Shown in pieces: positions 1 through 7,043 of a stretch of 8,763 bases of DNA. Positions within the stretch are counted from its first letter, which is position 1, and every line of letters begins with the position of its first letter. Source of the stretch: Actinomycetes bacterium (GTDB lineage: Bacteria > Actinomycetota > CADDZG01 > JAHWKV01); the NCBI GenBank assembly GCA_029263035.1, contig JAJCYF010000017.1, positions 1-8,763 of the forward strand. The letters run 5' to 3'. Position numbers and translations under genes: made by a program. The notes under the pieces were generated by a model, which saw only the letters and a list, made by a program, of their open reading frames with translations, did not search any database and was not told the origin of the DNA.

Positions 1-492
1 CGGGGGGCGGCCGCCGGCCGTAGGCCGGCCAGGGGGCCAGGGGGCCAAGGGGACGGGAGGCCGAGTGAGCCGGGCCAGGGGGCGGCCGCCGGCCAGGGGG
101 CCAGGGGGCCAGGGCCAGGGGGGCGGCCGCCGGCCGTAGGCCGGCCAGGGGGCCGCAGGGCCGGGAGACCAGGTCCGGCGCAGCCAGGGGGCGGCCGCCG
201 GCCGTAGGCCGGCCAGGGGGCCGCAGGGCCGGGAGACCAGGTCCGGCACAGGCAGGGGGCCGGGGGGCGAGGGGGCCAGGGCCGGGGGCGGCCGCCGGCC
301 GTAGGCCGGCCAGGGGGCCAGGGGGCCAGGGGGCCAGGGGGCCAAGGGGACGGGAGGCCGAGTGAGCCGGGCCGGGGGACGGCCGCCGGCCGTATGCCGG
401 CCAGGGGGCCAGGGGGCCAGGGGGCCAGGGCCAGGGGGCCAGGGCCAGGGGGCCGCAGGGCCGGGAGACCAGGTCCGGCACAGGCAGGGGGC
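1..492. repeat. GC-rich modular repeat mosaic, non-coding
   Basis: This stretch is built almost wholly from a few repeated modules. Module A contains the 8-bp palindrome GCGGCCGC (starts at 7, 82, 123, 191 and 288; a GACGGCCGC variant lies near 379) followed by a hairpin, GCCGGCC-GTA-GGCCGGC. The hairpin is perfect at 13-29, 129-145, 197-213 and 294-310. It has one changed base at 385-401, and the copy near 82 has lost its second arm. Module B, built around GGGAGACCAGGTCCGGC, occurs at about 151-192, 219-260 and 451-492. Module C, built around GGGACGGGAGGCCGAGTGAG, occurs at about 46-76 and 343-373. Module D is the octamer CCAGGGGG in runs of two to four. The order A-D-C occurs twice with different D copy numbers, which suggests segmental duplication plus slippage. 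Open reading frames through it are repetitive Gly/Pro/Arg text with no family resemblance. The array begins at the first base, so its true left end is unseen. Confidence 0.9.
313..349 (+). repeat. CCAGGGGG octamer run with G-quadruplex potential
   Basis: Four runs of five G (313-317, 321-325, 329-333 and 337-341) are separated by CCA, and a fifth run of four G lies at 346-349. This fits the canonical intramolecular G-quadruplex pattern with 3-nt loops on the + strand. A longer, less regular series with the same octamer lies at 404-452. The pattern is visible directly; folding in the cell is inferred. Confidence 0.75.
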
Positions 493-516
493 AAGCAGAG
501 GCAGGCCGCAGAAGCC

Positions 517-557
517 GGGGACCGGGGACCGGAGACCGGGGACCGGAGACCGGGGAC
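517..557 (+). repeat. 7-bp tandem repeat GG(G/A)GACC
   Basis: Six consecutive units (the last lacks its final C) read GGGGACC, GGGGACC, GGAGACC, GGGGACC, GGAGACC, GGGGAC, with no spacers. The array ends 31 bp before the ligC start codon. It differs in unit from the mosaic upstream and looks like a simple slippage-generated microsatellite. Confidence 0.9.
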
Positions 558-588
558 TCAAGTTCGAACCCTCGGGCAGAATAGGGGC

Positions 589-1641
589 ATGGACCTTCCT
601 GTTCAGCCCCCCGTAAAGCCCATGCTGGCCAAATCGGTCCCAGCAATACCCGAAGGGATGCTCTACGAGCCCAAGTTCGATGGGTTTCGCTGCATCGTCT
701 TCAGAGATGGCGATGAGGTCGAGCTCGGCAGCCGCAACGAGCGGCCGCTGACCCGGTACTTTCCCGATGTCGTTGATGCGGTCAGACAACACCTCCCGGA
801 GCGGTGTGTGATCGATGGGGAGATCGTGGTCGCCCAGGGCGGCGGACTGGACTTCGAGGCCCTCCAGCAGCGCATCCATCCGGCGGCCTCCCGGGTCAAC
901 ATGCTGGCCAAAGCAACGCCGGCCGCCTTCATTGCCTTCGACCTGCTGGCTCTAGGCGACGATTCGTACATGGACCGCCCGTTCTCCGAACGCCGGGCGG
1001 CGCTGGAGGAGGCATTTGCCGGCGCGGGGGCGCCGATCTTTCTTACGCCCGCCACCGATTCGCCGGAGCTGGCCCAACAATGGTTCGAAGCTTTCGAGGG
1101 GGCCGGCCTGGACGGTGTGATCGCAAAGCCGGCGAACATCCCCTACGCCCCCGACAAGCGGATCATGTTCAAGATCAAGCACCAGCGGACGGCGGACTGC
1201 GTGGTCGCGGGTTTTCGCTGGCACAAAAGCGGCCCGGTTGTGGGGTCCCTACTGCTGGGCCTGCACGACGAAAAGGACGACCTTCATCATGTCGGGGTGG
1301 CCGCTGCGTTCTCGATGGCGGAGCGCAAGCGCCTGCTCGACGACCTGGCCCCCTACCGGCAGGAGAAGGGTGAACCGCACCCGTGGGGCGAGTGGGCGGA
1401 CGTGCAGAACATCCCCGGAGGGGCGGGCAACCGGTGGAATGCGAAGAAGGACATGTCGTACGAGCCTCTCCGGCCGGAACTGGTGGTTGAGGTGGGCTAC
1501 GACCACATGGAGGGCTCACGCTTTCGCCACGTCGCCCAGTTCAAGAGATGGCGGACCGACCGGACCCCCCAGTCGTGCACCTTCGATCAACTGGAGGTTC
1601 CGGCCACCTACAACCTGGCCGACATCCTCAGCGGGAGCTAG
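589..1641 (+). CDS. ligC: ATP-dependent DNA ligase, LigC type
   Basis: This 350-aa protein seals DNA nicks using ATP, through a covalent lysine-AMP intermediate. The nucleotidyltransferase domain (about 1-200) shows motif I in EPKFDGFR with nucleophile K29, SRNERPLTRYFP at 48-59 (motif Ia), DGE at 76-78, FIAFDLL at 114-120 (motif III), GLDGVIAKP at 173-181 (motif IV) and FKIKH at 194-198 (motif V). An OB-fold domain follows, with motif VI around RWRTDR (320-325). Length and sequence match mycobacterial LigC closely as I recall it, including the N-terminus MDLPV-PPV-PMLAKSV, which fixes the start at 589 rather than at the longer reading frame running into the repeats. In mycobacteria LigC is a non-essential ligase linked to excision repair and back-up end joining. 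No polymerase or Ku partner is next to it here. The only purine run upstream, AGGGG at 583-587, is too close to the ATG to be a normal ribosome binding site, so a leaderless start is possible. Confidence 0.94.
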   Translation: MDLPVQPPVKPMLAKSVPAIPEGMLYEPKFDGFRCIVFRDGDEVELGSRNERPLTRYFPDVVDAVRQHLPERCVIDGEIVVAQGGGLDFEALQQRIHPAASRVNMLAKATPAAFIAFDLLALGDDSYMDRPFSERRAALEEAFAGAGAPIFLTPATDSPELAQQWFEAFEGAGLDGVIAKPANIPYAPDKRIMFKIKHQRTADCVVAGFRWHKSGPVVGSLLLGLHDEKDDLHHVGVAAAFSMAERKRLLDDLAPYRQEKGEPHPWGEWADVQNIPGGAGNRWNAKKDMSYEPLRPELVVEVGYDHMEGSRFRHVAQFKRWRTDRTPQSCTFDQLEVPATYNLADILSGS

Positions 1642-1644
1642 GGA

Positions 1645-1824
1645 CTACTTTCCAAGCAGCCCGGTGATCTTCTTGCGGTTGGCTGCTTCGCTGAAGTACT
1701 TGACCGCCGCACCGACTGCACTCATGACCACCAGACGTCCCAGCCGGCGGCGTAAGAATCCCCTGCGGCGCCTGGTCTTTTTGGGCGTTGACGGGGGTGC
1801 TGCCGGCTTGCTCTTTTTGCTCAT
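1645..1824 (-). CDS. Small basic hypothetical protein (59 aa)
   Basis: A short frame running from ATG (1824-1822) to TAG (1647-1645) encodes 59 residues. The first 30 are Lys/Arg/Pro-rich and strongly basic, including TRRRRGF and LRRRLGR. A moderately hydrophobic stretch, LVVMSAVGAAVKYF (31-44), follows, and the tail is basic and ends LLGK. A GAGGA-type ribosome binding site lies just upstream of the ATG. The gene converges on ligC with 3 bp between stop codons and is divergent from the phosphoesterase gene at 1894. I do not recognise a family. The basic tail plus short hydrophobic segment could suit a nucleic-acid-binding or membrane-peripheral peptide, but no function can be claimed. The ribosome binding site and the otherwise unfilled gap support a real gene; its short length is the main doubt. 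Confidence 0.6.
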   Translation of the reverse strand: MSKKSKPAAPPSTPKKTRRRRGFLRRRLGRLVVMSAVGAAVKYFSEAANRKKITGLLGK

Positions 1825-1893
1825 CTGTCCTCAGTTCTGATCGATTGGGCTCATCGTATCCGCCCCGAGCACCACCGGTGGGAGTATGGACCG

Positions 1894-2754
1894 ATGTCCC
1901 CCCGAAAGGTGCTTCTCAGCCTGCTGATCGTGCTGCTGCTCCCGGCCTGTCAGGGACCGCCGGACCGGCCGGAGGCGGACATCCCGGCCACCGTGTCGCC
2001 GTCGACCAGACCCGGTCCGGACCCCAGGTTCGTGTTTGCAGTCAAGGGGGACTGGGGTGCAGCGACCCCGGAGCAGGCAGCGGTCACCAGCCGGATGTGC
2101 GAGGTCCGCAAGTCCACGCCGTTCGACGTTGTGGTCACGACGGGCGACAACTTCTCGGGTCCGGACGGCAGGGCGACCCAGGCCAACTATTTTGGTCCGG
2201 AGGCGTGCCTGACCGACCACCCGGGGCACCAATGGCGGGCGGTCTGGGGCAATCACGACGTTGCCGCCGACGCTACCCGAACGGTGCTGGGCGCCGAGCG
2301 CAACTACACCTGGACGGCCGGTCCGGTCCAGTTCTTCATGCTGGACTCCAACCGGGTCGCCGACGGCGCACAAACCGACTGGCTGGCGGCGGAGCTGGCT
2401 GCTTCGACGGCGCAGGTAAAGGTCGCCGTCTTCCACCACCCGGGGCTGACTGCCGGTCTCCATGAACCCAGCGTGGCGGTTCAGCAGAGATGGATGCCTC
2501 TGTTCGAACAGCACGGGGTGAATCTGGTCCTGAACGGCCACAACCACGGCTACGAGCACTCGGTGCTAAACGGCGTCCATCACGTGGTGACCGGCGGCGG
2601 AGGGGCAACGATCTACCCCTGTGTCAACGACCCACCATCGCTCGTGTCCTGTGTGGCGGTCAACCACTTCCTGGTGGTGGAGATCGAGGGATCGAAGATC
2701 TCGGTTACCGCTGTGGGGGTGGAGGGCGAAACGGTCGACCGCTGGTCGACGTAG
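1894..2754 (+). CDS. Lipoprotein metallophosphoesterase, acid-phosphatase-like
   Basis: This 286-aa secreted lipoprotein starts with MSPRKVLLSLLIVLLLPAC, a signal peptide with lipobox LPAC and lipidated C19. A short Pro-rich linker precedes a calcineurin-like phosphoesterase fold. The metal-binding motifs appear in order: GDWG (52-55), GDNF (84-87), GNHD (119-122), VFHH (179-182) and GHNH (215-218). The GDWG/GDNF/GNHD set is closest to tartrate-resistant (purple) acid phosphatases. In that family the second motif is GDxxY, with Tyr ligating the ferric ion; here Ser88 is in that place. It probably hydrolyses phosphomonoesters outside the membrane, and its substrate is unknown. GGTGGGAG at 1877-1884 gives a good ribosome binding site 9 nt from the ATG. 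The stop codon abuts the stop of the convergent lipoprotein gene with no spacer. The four Cys after C19 (69, 105, 243 and 253) could form disulfides. Confidence 0.9.
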   Translation: MSPRKVLLSLLIVLLLPACQGPPDRPEADIPATVSPSTRPGPDPRFVFAVKGDWGAATPEQAAVTSRMCEVRKSTPFDVVVTTGDNFSGPDGRATQANYFGPEACLTDHPGHQWRAVWGNHDVAADATRTVLGAERNYTWTAGPVQFFMLDSNRVADGAQTDWLAAELAASTAQVKVAVFHHPGLTAGLHEPSVAVQQRWMPLFEQHGVNLVLNGHNHGYEHSVLNGVHHVVTGGGGATIYPCVNDPPSLVSCVAVNHFLVVEIEGSKISVTAVGVEGETVDRWST

Positions 2755-3438
2755 TTAGGGTGTGCACCCCTGGCGATACTCGACCTCGGGCTCTTTGCCC
2801 ACCCGGTAGTTGACTACCTTGGCGCCGTCCGACTCGAAGACCATCTTGAAGCCCTGGTCCTCGGTGTCCCTGGGCGAAGCGGTCAGGTAGCGATACGGGG
2901 GCCCGATAAACGCTCGCGGCGGTAGGGGGCTGCCGCCGCCGTAGGCCTCGGTGACCGCCGACTCGGCGCTTCCCACCTTGATTCCCTGGTCGGTGGCGAA
3001 GTCGCCGCCCAGGATGTCGATCCGGGCCAGCTTGCCGTCAACGATCATGAAAGCAAGCGGAGACTTGTTCCCGCTTTCGGGCGGCGGAGAGTAGCCGGGG
3101 ATCGTCGATGGGCTGACGTAGGCGCAGTTCTTTTCGGCTACCGCCTGGTCGTAGTCCGGCTGCCGGGTCATGTCGACGCCCGCGGCTGCAGCGACCTGGT
3201 CCAGGGTCATCCCCACCACGACCGGTCCGACGCTGGTCAGCTGAACCGGCGAATTGGCGGTCAGTCCCTGTACCGGTGCGGCGGAGGTTTCGGTTTCTTC
3301 GGGGTCGCCGGCCCGGTTGCATGCACCGGCCACCAGCATGACCACCAAAGCCAGTGCTGCAGCTTTAACCCTTCGGGGTGGAAGGGATGGGCGAATTCTG
3401 GACGCGCTTTGATAGCTCAAGTCTGGCATGGGCTCCAT
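2755..3438 (-). CDS. Unrecognised lipoprotein with two internal repeats
   Basis: This 227-aa protein is a predicted lipoprotein: a basic N-region (PRRVK) is followed by AAALALVVMLVAGAC, with lipobox AGAC and lipidated C40. A Glu/Thr-rich linker leads to an exported domain. Two segments share a pattern: SVGPVVVGMTLDQVAAAAG (69-87) and DQGIKVGSAESAVTEAYGG (150-168), each with V-G-x(4-6)-V-x(3-4)-G spacing. Each is followed by a beta-rich stretch, respectively AFMIVDGKLARIDIL and FKMVFESDGAKVVNYRVG. This resembles a conserved uncharacterised actinobacterial lipoprotein type and is loosely reminiscent of BamE/SmpA-like halves, but I cannot name a family. C105 and C225 could pair. The frame stays open to 3519, but starts before 3438 overlap the upstream cupredoxin gene and add an atypical N-terminus. 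ATG at 3438 or 3429 is likelier; the latter has GGAG close by. It lies 35 bp after the cupredoxin gene, so the two are probably co-transcribed. Confidence 0.82.
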   Translation of the reverse strand: MEPMPDLSYQSASRIRPSLPPRRVKAAALALVVMLVAGACNRAGDPEETETSAAPVQGLTANSPVQLTSVGPVVVGMTLDQVAAAAGVDMTRQPDYDQAVAEKNCAYVSPSTIPGYSPPPESGNKSPLAFMIVDGKLARIDILGGDFATDQGIKVGSAESAVTEAYGGGSPLPPRAFIGPPYRYLTASPRDTEDQGFKMVFESDGAKVVNYRVGKEPEVEYRQGCTP

Positions 3439-3473
3439 GCTAACCCAGACCCGTATCCGATAACGCTCTTTTC

Positions 3474-3875
3474 CTAGCCGACCCTCAGAGTGCCTTCCAT
3501 GCCCCGATGCAGGGTGCAAACAAACTTGACGTCCTCGGCCGGCACGGTGAAGGTGGCGTGGGCTACGGTGCCCGCCTGCATGACTCCGGTGCTGACGGCG
3601 GGTTCGTCGATGGTCCAGTCGTGAGGGATCCTGCCGGAGTTGGTGATTTCAATCGTTACCTCCTCGCCGGCCTCAAGGGTGACGACTTCGGGCTCGAAGA
3701 AGTTGTCTCCGGCCTCGATCTCGACTGCTTCGCCGGGGGCCGGTCCGTTACTGACGTTGGCGGTCATTTCGACTCCACCGGCGCAGCCGGCCAGCAGGCC
3801 GGCAGCCAGCGCGGCGGCGGTGAGTACCCTTAGAAGAGGGCGGGTCGGGGAAAGTGGGGAAGTAGGGGCGGGCAT
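3474..3875 (-). CDS. Cupredoxin-domain lipoprotein, amicyanin-like copper site
   Basis: This 133-aa blue-copper-type electron carrier or copper-binding protein is anchored to the outside of the membrane. Its signal peptide is LLRVLTAAALAAGLLAGC, with lipobox LAGC and lipidated C31. The mature part is a single cupredoxin beta-barrel (about 48-133). The type-1 copper ligands are all present: H85 in IPHDW, then C120, H123 and M126 in CTLHRGMEGTL. The C-x2-H-x2-M spacing is as in amicyanin, shorter than in plastocyanin. NFFEPEVVTLEAGEEVTIEITNSG is typical of the family's first half. GAAAGGA lies just upstream of the ATG as ribosome binding site. It is the first gene of a probable two-gene operon with the lipoprotein at 2755-3438, and is divergent from the small acidic protein at 4008. 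Its redox partner is not in this window. Confidence 0.9.
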   Translation of the reverse strand: MPAPTSPLSPTRPLLRVLTAAALAAGLLAGCAGGVEMTANVSNGPAPGEAVEIEAGDNFFEPEVVTLEAGEEVTIEITNSGRIPHDWTIDEPAVSTGVMQAGTVAHATFTVPAEDVKFVCTLHRGMEGTLRVG

Positions 3876-4007
3876 TGGTTCCTTTCTCGATGTTCATTTC
3901 AGGCTACGACGAGCCGGCCAACTTTGCGTTAAGACGGCACCCACCGGATACTTCTAGTCACAAGCCGGAAAGAGCCACCTGCTATCAGCCAACAAAGGGG
4001 AATACGT

Positions 4008-4268
4008 ATGAGTGAAGAAGAACAGGCACCCGAGGAGGAGGCAACTCCTGAATCCACCGATAGCGCAGCGGTCCAGGCCGCCCTTGCCGGCATCCCCGGC
4101 CTCGCCGACTCGGTGGGCAACCGGCCGCCGGCCCGTACCGGTGACGATGCGATGGACGAGATGATGCAGGAGCCGGAGGGCGAGCAGGTTTCGTTCGGAA
4201 CTCCCAAGGCCCCCGTTGAGGACAGCGACGCAGTTCAGCAGGCTCTAAAGCAGCTCGGCCTGCAGTAG
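4008..4268 (+). CDS. Small acidic hypothetical protein with duplicated motif (86 aa)
   Basis: This 86-residue protein is strongly acidic (an EEEQAPEEEATPE start, and DDAMDEMMQEPEGEQ at 46-60), with no signal peptide or membrane segment, so it is probably cytoplasmic and largely disordered. A motif occurs twice: DSAAVQAALAGIPGL at 18-32 and DSDAVQQALKQLGL at 72-85. Both have the pattern D-S-x-A-V-Q-x-A-L followed by G-L and look like short amphipathic helices joined by a disordered Pro/Gly-rich linker. AAAGGGGA sits at the right distance upstream of the ATG. It is divergent from the cupredoxin gene and converges on acnA. I do not recognise a family. The repeated helices suggest a binding or bridging role, which is speculation. 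Confidence 0.75.
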   Translation: MSEEEQAPEEEATPESTDSAAVQAALAGIPGLADSVGNRPPARTGDDAMDEMMQEPEGEQVSFGTPKAPVEDSDAVQQALKQLGLQ

Positions 4269-4276
4269 CAGGGGAG

Positions 4277-4316
4277 GGTCGGCCCAGGCGCTCGAACCCG
4301 CAAGTACCGGGCGACC
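4277..4316. terminator. Stem-loop between convergent genes
   Basis: GGTCG-G-CCC (4277-4285) pairs with GGGCGACC (4309-4316), giving an 8-bp stem with one bulged G and a 23-nt loop. It fills the 51-bp gap between the stop codons of the small acidic gene and acnA. There is no U-rich tail on either side, so if it ends transcription it does so as a weak, two-way, non-canonical terminator. Confidence 0.35.
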
Positions 4317-4319
4317 TCT

Positions 4320-7043
4320 CTAGCTGATCAGCTGCCGCAGCACCATCTGAAGGATTCCGCCGTTCAGGTAGTAGTCGAGCTCCGCCTCGGCGTCGATCCG
4401 GACTGTGGCGGCGAAGGTGGTCTCCTCACCGTTCTCAGACCGGGCCAGCACGTCGACCTGCTGGCCCGGTCGAATGCCCGGCCCGATTCCCAGAATGGTG
4501 AACTCCTCGCGGCCGGTGAGTCCGAGCGACCCGGCCGAGGCGCCGTCGTTGAACTGAAGCGGCAGCACGCCCATCCCCACCAGGTTGCTTCGGTGGATGC
4601 GCTCGTAGCTTTCGGCGATCACCGCTTTGACGCCCAGCAGCGCGGTGCCTTTGGCGGCCCAGTCCCGCGAGCTCCCCGACCCGTACTCCTTTCCGGCCAG
4701 GATCACCAGCGGCACCCCGTCCTGTGCGTAGGCGTTGGAAGCGTCGTAGATGCTCATCGGAGCCCCGTCGGGCAGGTGGAGGGTGTGCGGTCCCTCGGTC
4801 CCGGGCGCCAGCTGGTTGCGCAGGCGGTTGTTTCCAAATGTGCCGCGGAGCATGACCTCGTGATTGCCCCGGCGTGAACCGAAGCTGTTGAAGTCCTGGG
4901 GGGCCACTCCCTTGCTCCGCAGGTACTTGCCCGCCGGAGAGTTGAGCCAGATGGAGCCGGCGGGCGAGATGTGGTCGGTGGTGATCGAGTCGCCCAGAAC
5001 CGCCAGCGCCCGGGCGTCCACTATGTCGCCGGGCGGTGTGAACTCCTGCGTCAGGCCGACGAAGAACGGCGGCTCCTTGATGTAGGTGGACTCGGGGTCC
5101 CACTCGTAGACATCGCCCTCGGGCGCCGGCATGGAACGCCAGTTCTCATCCCCGTCAAAGATCGTGCCGTACTCGTCGGAGAACTGGTCGGTGGAGATCG
5201 ACCGGGACATCACGTACTGGACCTCGTCGGGGTCGGGCCAGATTTCCTCCAGGTAGACGCCCTCGCCGGTCTCGTCCCACCCGATCGGGTCCAGCGACAT
5301 GTCGATCTGAACCGTTCCGGCCAGCGCGTAGGCGACGCACAGCGGGGGCGATGCCAGGTAGCTGGCCTTCACCTGGGAGTGGATGCGGCCCTCGAAGTTG
5401 CGGTTGCCCGACAGGACGGCCACCACCGCCAGGTTACCGTCGTCGACCGCCTTGGCGATATCGTCGGGCAGGGGCCCGGAGTTGCCAATGCAGGTGGTGC
5501 ACCCGTACCCGACCAGGTTGAACCCCAGCTGCTCCAGGTAGGGGGTCAGCCCGGCTCGGTCCAGGTAGTCGGTGACCACCCGGGATCCGGGCGCCAGCGA
5601 GGTCTTGACCCAGGGTTTGGTCTCCAGCCCCGCCTCGACCGCCTTCTTGGCCAGCAGGCCGGCGGCGATCATCACCGACGGGTTGGAGGTGTTGGTGCAG
5701 CTGGTGATCGCCGAGATGACCACGCTGCCGTTGTGGACCTCGGCGGCGGGGCCGGTGACGGGGACCTCGGCCTCGGCGGTCAGGTCGACGCCCTCGGCCT
5801 GACCTCCCTCGGTCGCCAGGCGGCTGAGGGCCCGCTCCACGGTGCCGTTGGGCGTGTCGGCGGGCAGGAACGCCTCCTTAAACGAACCCCAGACGCCGGA
5901 CAGGCTGACGCGGTCCTGCGGACGCTTCGGCCCGGCCAGGCTGGGCTCGACCGCGGACAAGTCCAGGTCGAGGATCTCGGTGAACGCCGGCGCCGGGTCG
6001 GAGTCCTGCCGGAACAGCCCCTGTGGGGTGCAGTACCGCTCCGCAAGATCGGCGGCGTCTGCCCGGTCGGTCTCCCTCAGGTAGGTCAGCGTGTTGGCGT
6101 CGACCGGGAACAACGTGGAGGTGGCCCCGAACTCCGGCGTCATGTTGCTGATGGTCGCCCTGTCGGCCACGGTGAGGTTGCTGAGGCCGGCACCGAAGAA
6201 CTCCAGGAACTTGCCCACCACCCCGTGCTTGCGCAGCATCTGGGTGAGGGTCAGGACCAGATCGGTGGCGGTCGTTCCGGCGGGCAGGGCGCCGGTGGTG
6301 CGGATGCCCACCACAAGCGGGTGGGTGAGGAACATCGGCTGGCCGAGCATTGCCGCCTCCGCCTCTATGCCGCCCACGCCCCAGCCGAGCACCCCCAGGC
6401 CGTTGACCATGGTGGTGTGCGAGTCGGTGCCCACCAGGGTGTCGGGGAAGGCAAGGCCGTCGCGGGCGATGACCACTCGGCTCAGGTATTCGAGGTTGAC
6501 CTGGTGGCAGATTCCCATCCCGGGCGGGACCACCCTAAAGTCCTTGAACGCCTGCTGGCCCCAGTTGAGCAGGGAGTACCGCTCCCGGTTGCGGGTGTAC
6601 TCAAAGCCGATGTTCGCCTGGTAGGCGTCGTCGGTTCCAAAGCGGTCCACCTGCACCGAGTGGTCGATGACCAGGTCCACCGGGACGAACGGGTTGACCC
6701 GGTTCGGATCCCCGCCGGCGCGGCTGACGGCGCTGCGGAGGGCGGCCAGGTCGACCACGGCCGGCACGCCGGTGAAGTCCTGCATCAGCACCCGCGCCGG
6801 CATGTACGCCAGCCGGGAGCCGGGCCGCTGCTCGGGCCACGCGGCCAGGGCGGACACGTCCTGCTCGGAGACATCCCGGGAGCCGGCCCGGCGCAGCAGG
6901 TTCTCCAGAAGAATTTTGACGGTGTGCGGCAGGGCGGCAAGGTCCACGCCGGCTCTGGAGGCCAGGCGGGAAAGGCTGTAGATGCCGACGGTTCCGTCGG
7001 GGGTGACCAGCTGTTCAAGCGTGTTGAAGGGGTCGTTGGGCAT
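4320..7043 (-). CDS. acnA: Aconitate hydratase A
   Basis: This 907-aa cytoplasmic enzyme interconverts citrate and isocitrate via cis-aconitate in the TCA cycle. The length is normal for AcnA/IRP1-type aconitases. The three Fe-S cluster ligands are C449 (in TSCTNTSNPS), C515 and C518 (in GCTTCIGNSGP). Other family blocks include GTDSHTTMVNGLGVLGWGVG (205-224), the linker, and the C-terminal swivel domain with AVLGDSITTDHISPAG (681-696), the GNNRLRNQL region (737-745) and KEYGSGSSRDWAAKGTALLG (785-804). A start at 7043 gives the family N-terminus (NTLEQL, then IYSLSRL) and has GAAAAGGA upstream. The frame stays open for another 517 codons upstream, but that stretch is antisense to the SRPBCC gene and is not protein-like. 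The gene stands alone. Its 5' region faces a divergent stress-type operon and contains a long hairpin that would lie in the acnA leader if transcription starts beyond it. Confidence 0.98.
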   Translation of the reverse strand: MPNDPFNTLEQLVTPDGTVGIYSLSRLASRAGVDLAALPHTVKILLENLLRRAGSRDVSEQDVSALAAWPEQRPGSRLAYMPARVLMQDFTGVPAVVDLAALRSAVSRAGGDPNRVNPFVPVDLVIDHSVQVDRFGTDDAYQANIGFEYTRNRERYSLLNWGQQAFKDFRVVPPGMGICHQVNLEYLSRVVIARDGLAFPDTLVGTDSHTTMVNGLGVLGWGVGGIEAEAAMLGQPMFLTHPLVVGIRTTGALPAGTTATDLVLTLTQMLRKHGVVGKFLEFFGAGLSNLTVADRATISNMTPEFGATSTLFPVDANTLTYLRETDRADAADLAERYCTPQGLFRQDSDPAPAFTEILDLDLSAVEPSLAGPKRPQDRVSLSGVWGSFKEAFLPADTPNGTVERALSRLATEGGQAEGVDLTAEAEVPVTGPAAEVHNGSVVISAITSCTNTSNPSVMIAAGLLAKKAVEAGLETKPWVKTSLAPGSRVVTDYLDRAGLTPYLEQLGFNLVGYGCTTCIGNSGPLPDDIAKAVDDGNLAVVAVLSGNRNFEGRIHSQVKASYLASPPLCVAYALAGTVQIDMSLDPIGWDETGEGVYLEEIWPDPDEVQYVMSRSISTDQFSDEYGTIFDGDENWRSMPAPEGDVYEWDPESTYIKEPPFFVGLTQEFTPPGDIVDARALAVLGDSITTDHISPAGSIWLNSPAGKYLRSKGVAPQDFNSFGSRRGNHEVMLRGTFGNNRLRNQLAPGTEGPHTLHLPDGAPMSIYDASNAYAQDGVPLVILAGKEYGSGSSRDWAAKGTALLGVKAVIAESYERIHRSNLVGMGVLPLQFNDGASAGSLGLTGREEFTILGIGPGIRPGQQVDVLARSENGEETTFAATVRIDAEAELDYYLNGGILQMVLRQLIS

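Noticed and set aside
1..492. CRISPR array
   Set aside because: The repeats are irregularly spaced and the intervening sequence is itself repeated, not unique spacers; no cas gene is nearby.
362..588. Frames through the repeat mosaic, including an N-terminal extension of the ligase from 394
   Set aside because: They translate the repeats into Gly/Pro/Arg-rich text, while the ligase family N-terminus begins exactly at 589.
558..588. tRNA-like GTTCGAACCC sequence
   Set aside because: It looks like a T-loop, but the flanking bases do not form the T stem, and no acceptor, D or anticodon arm is present.
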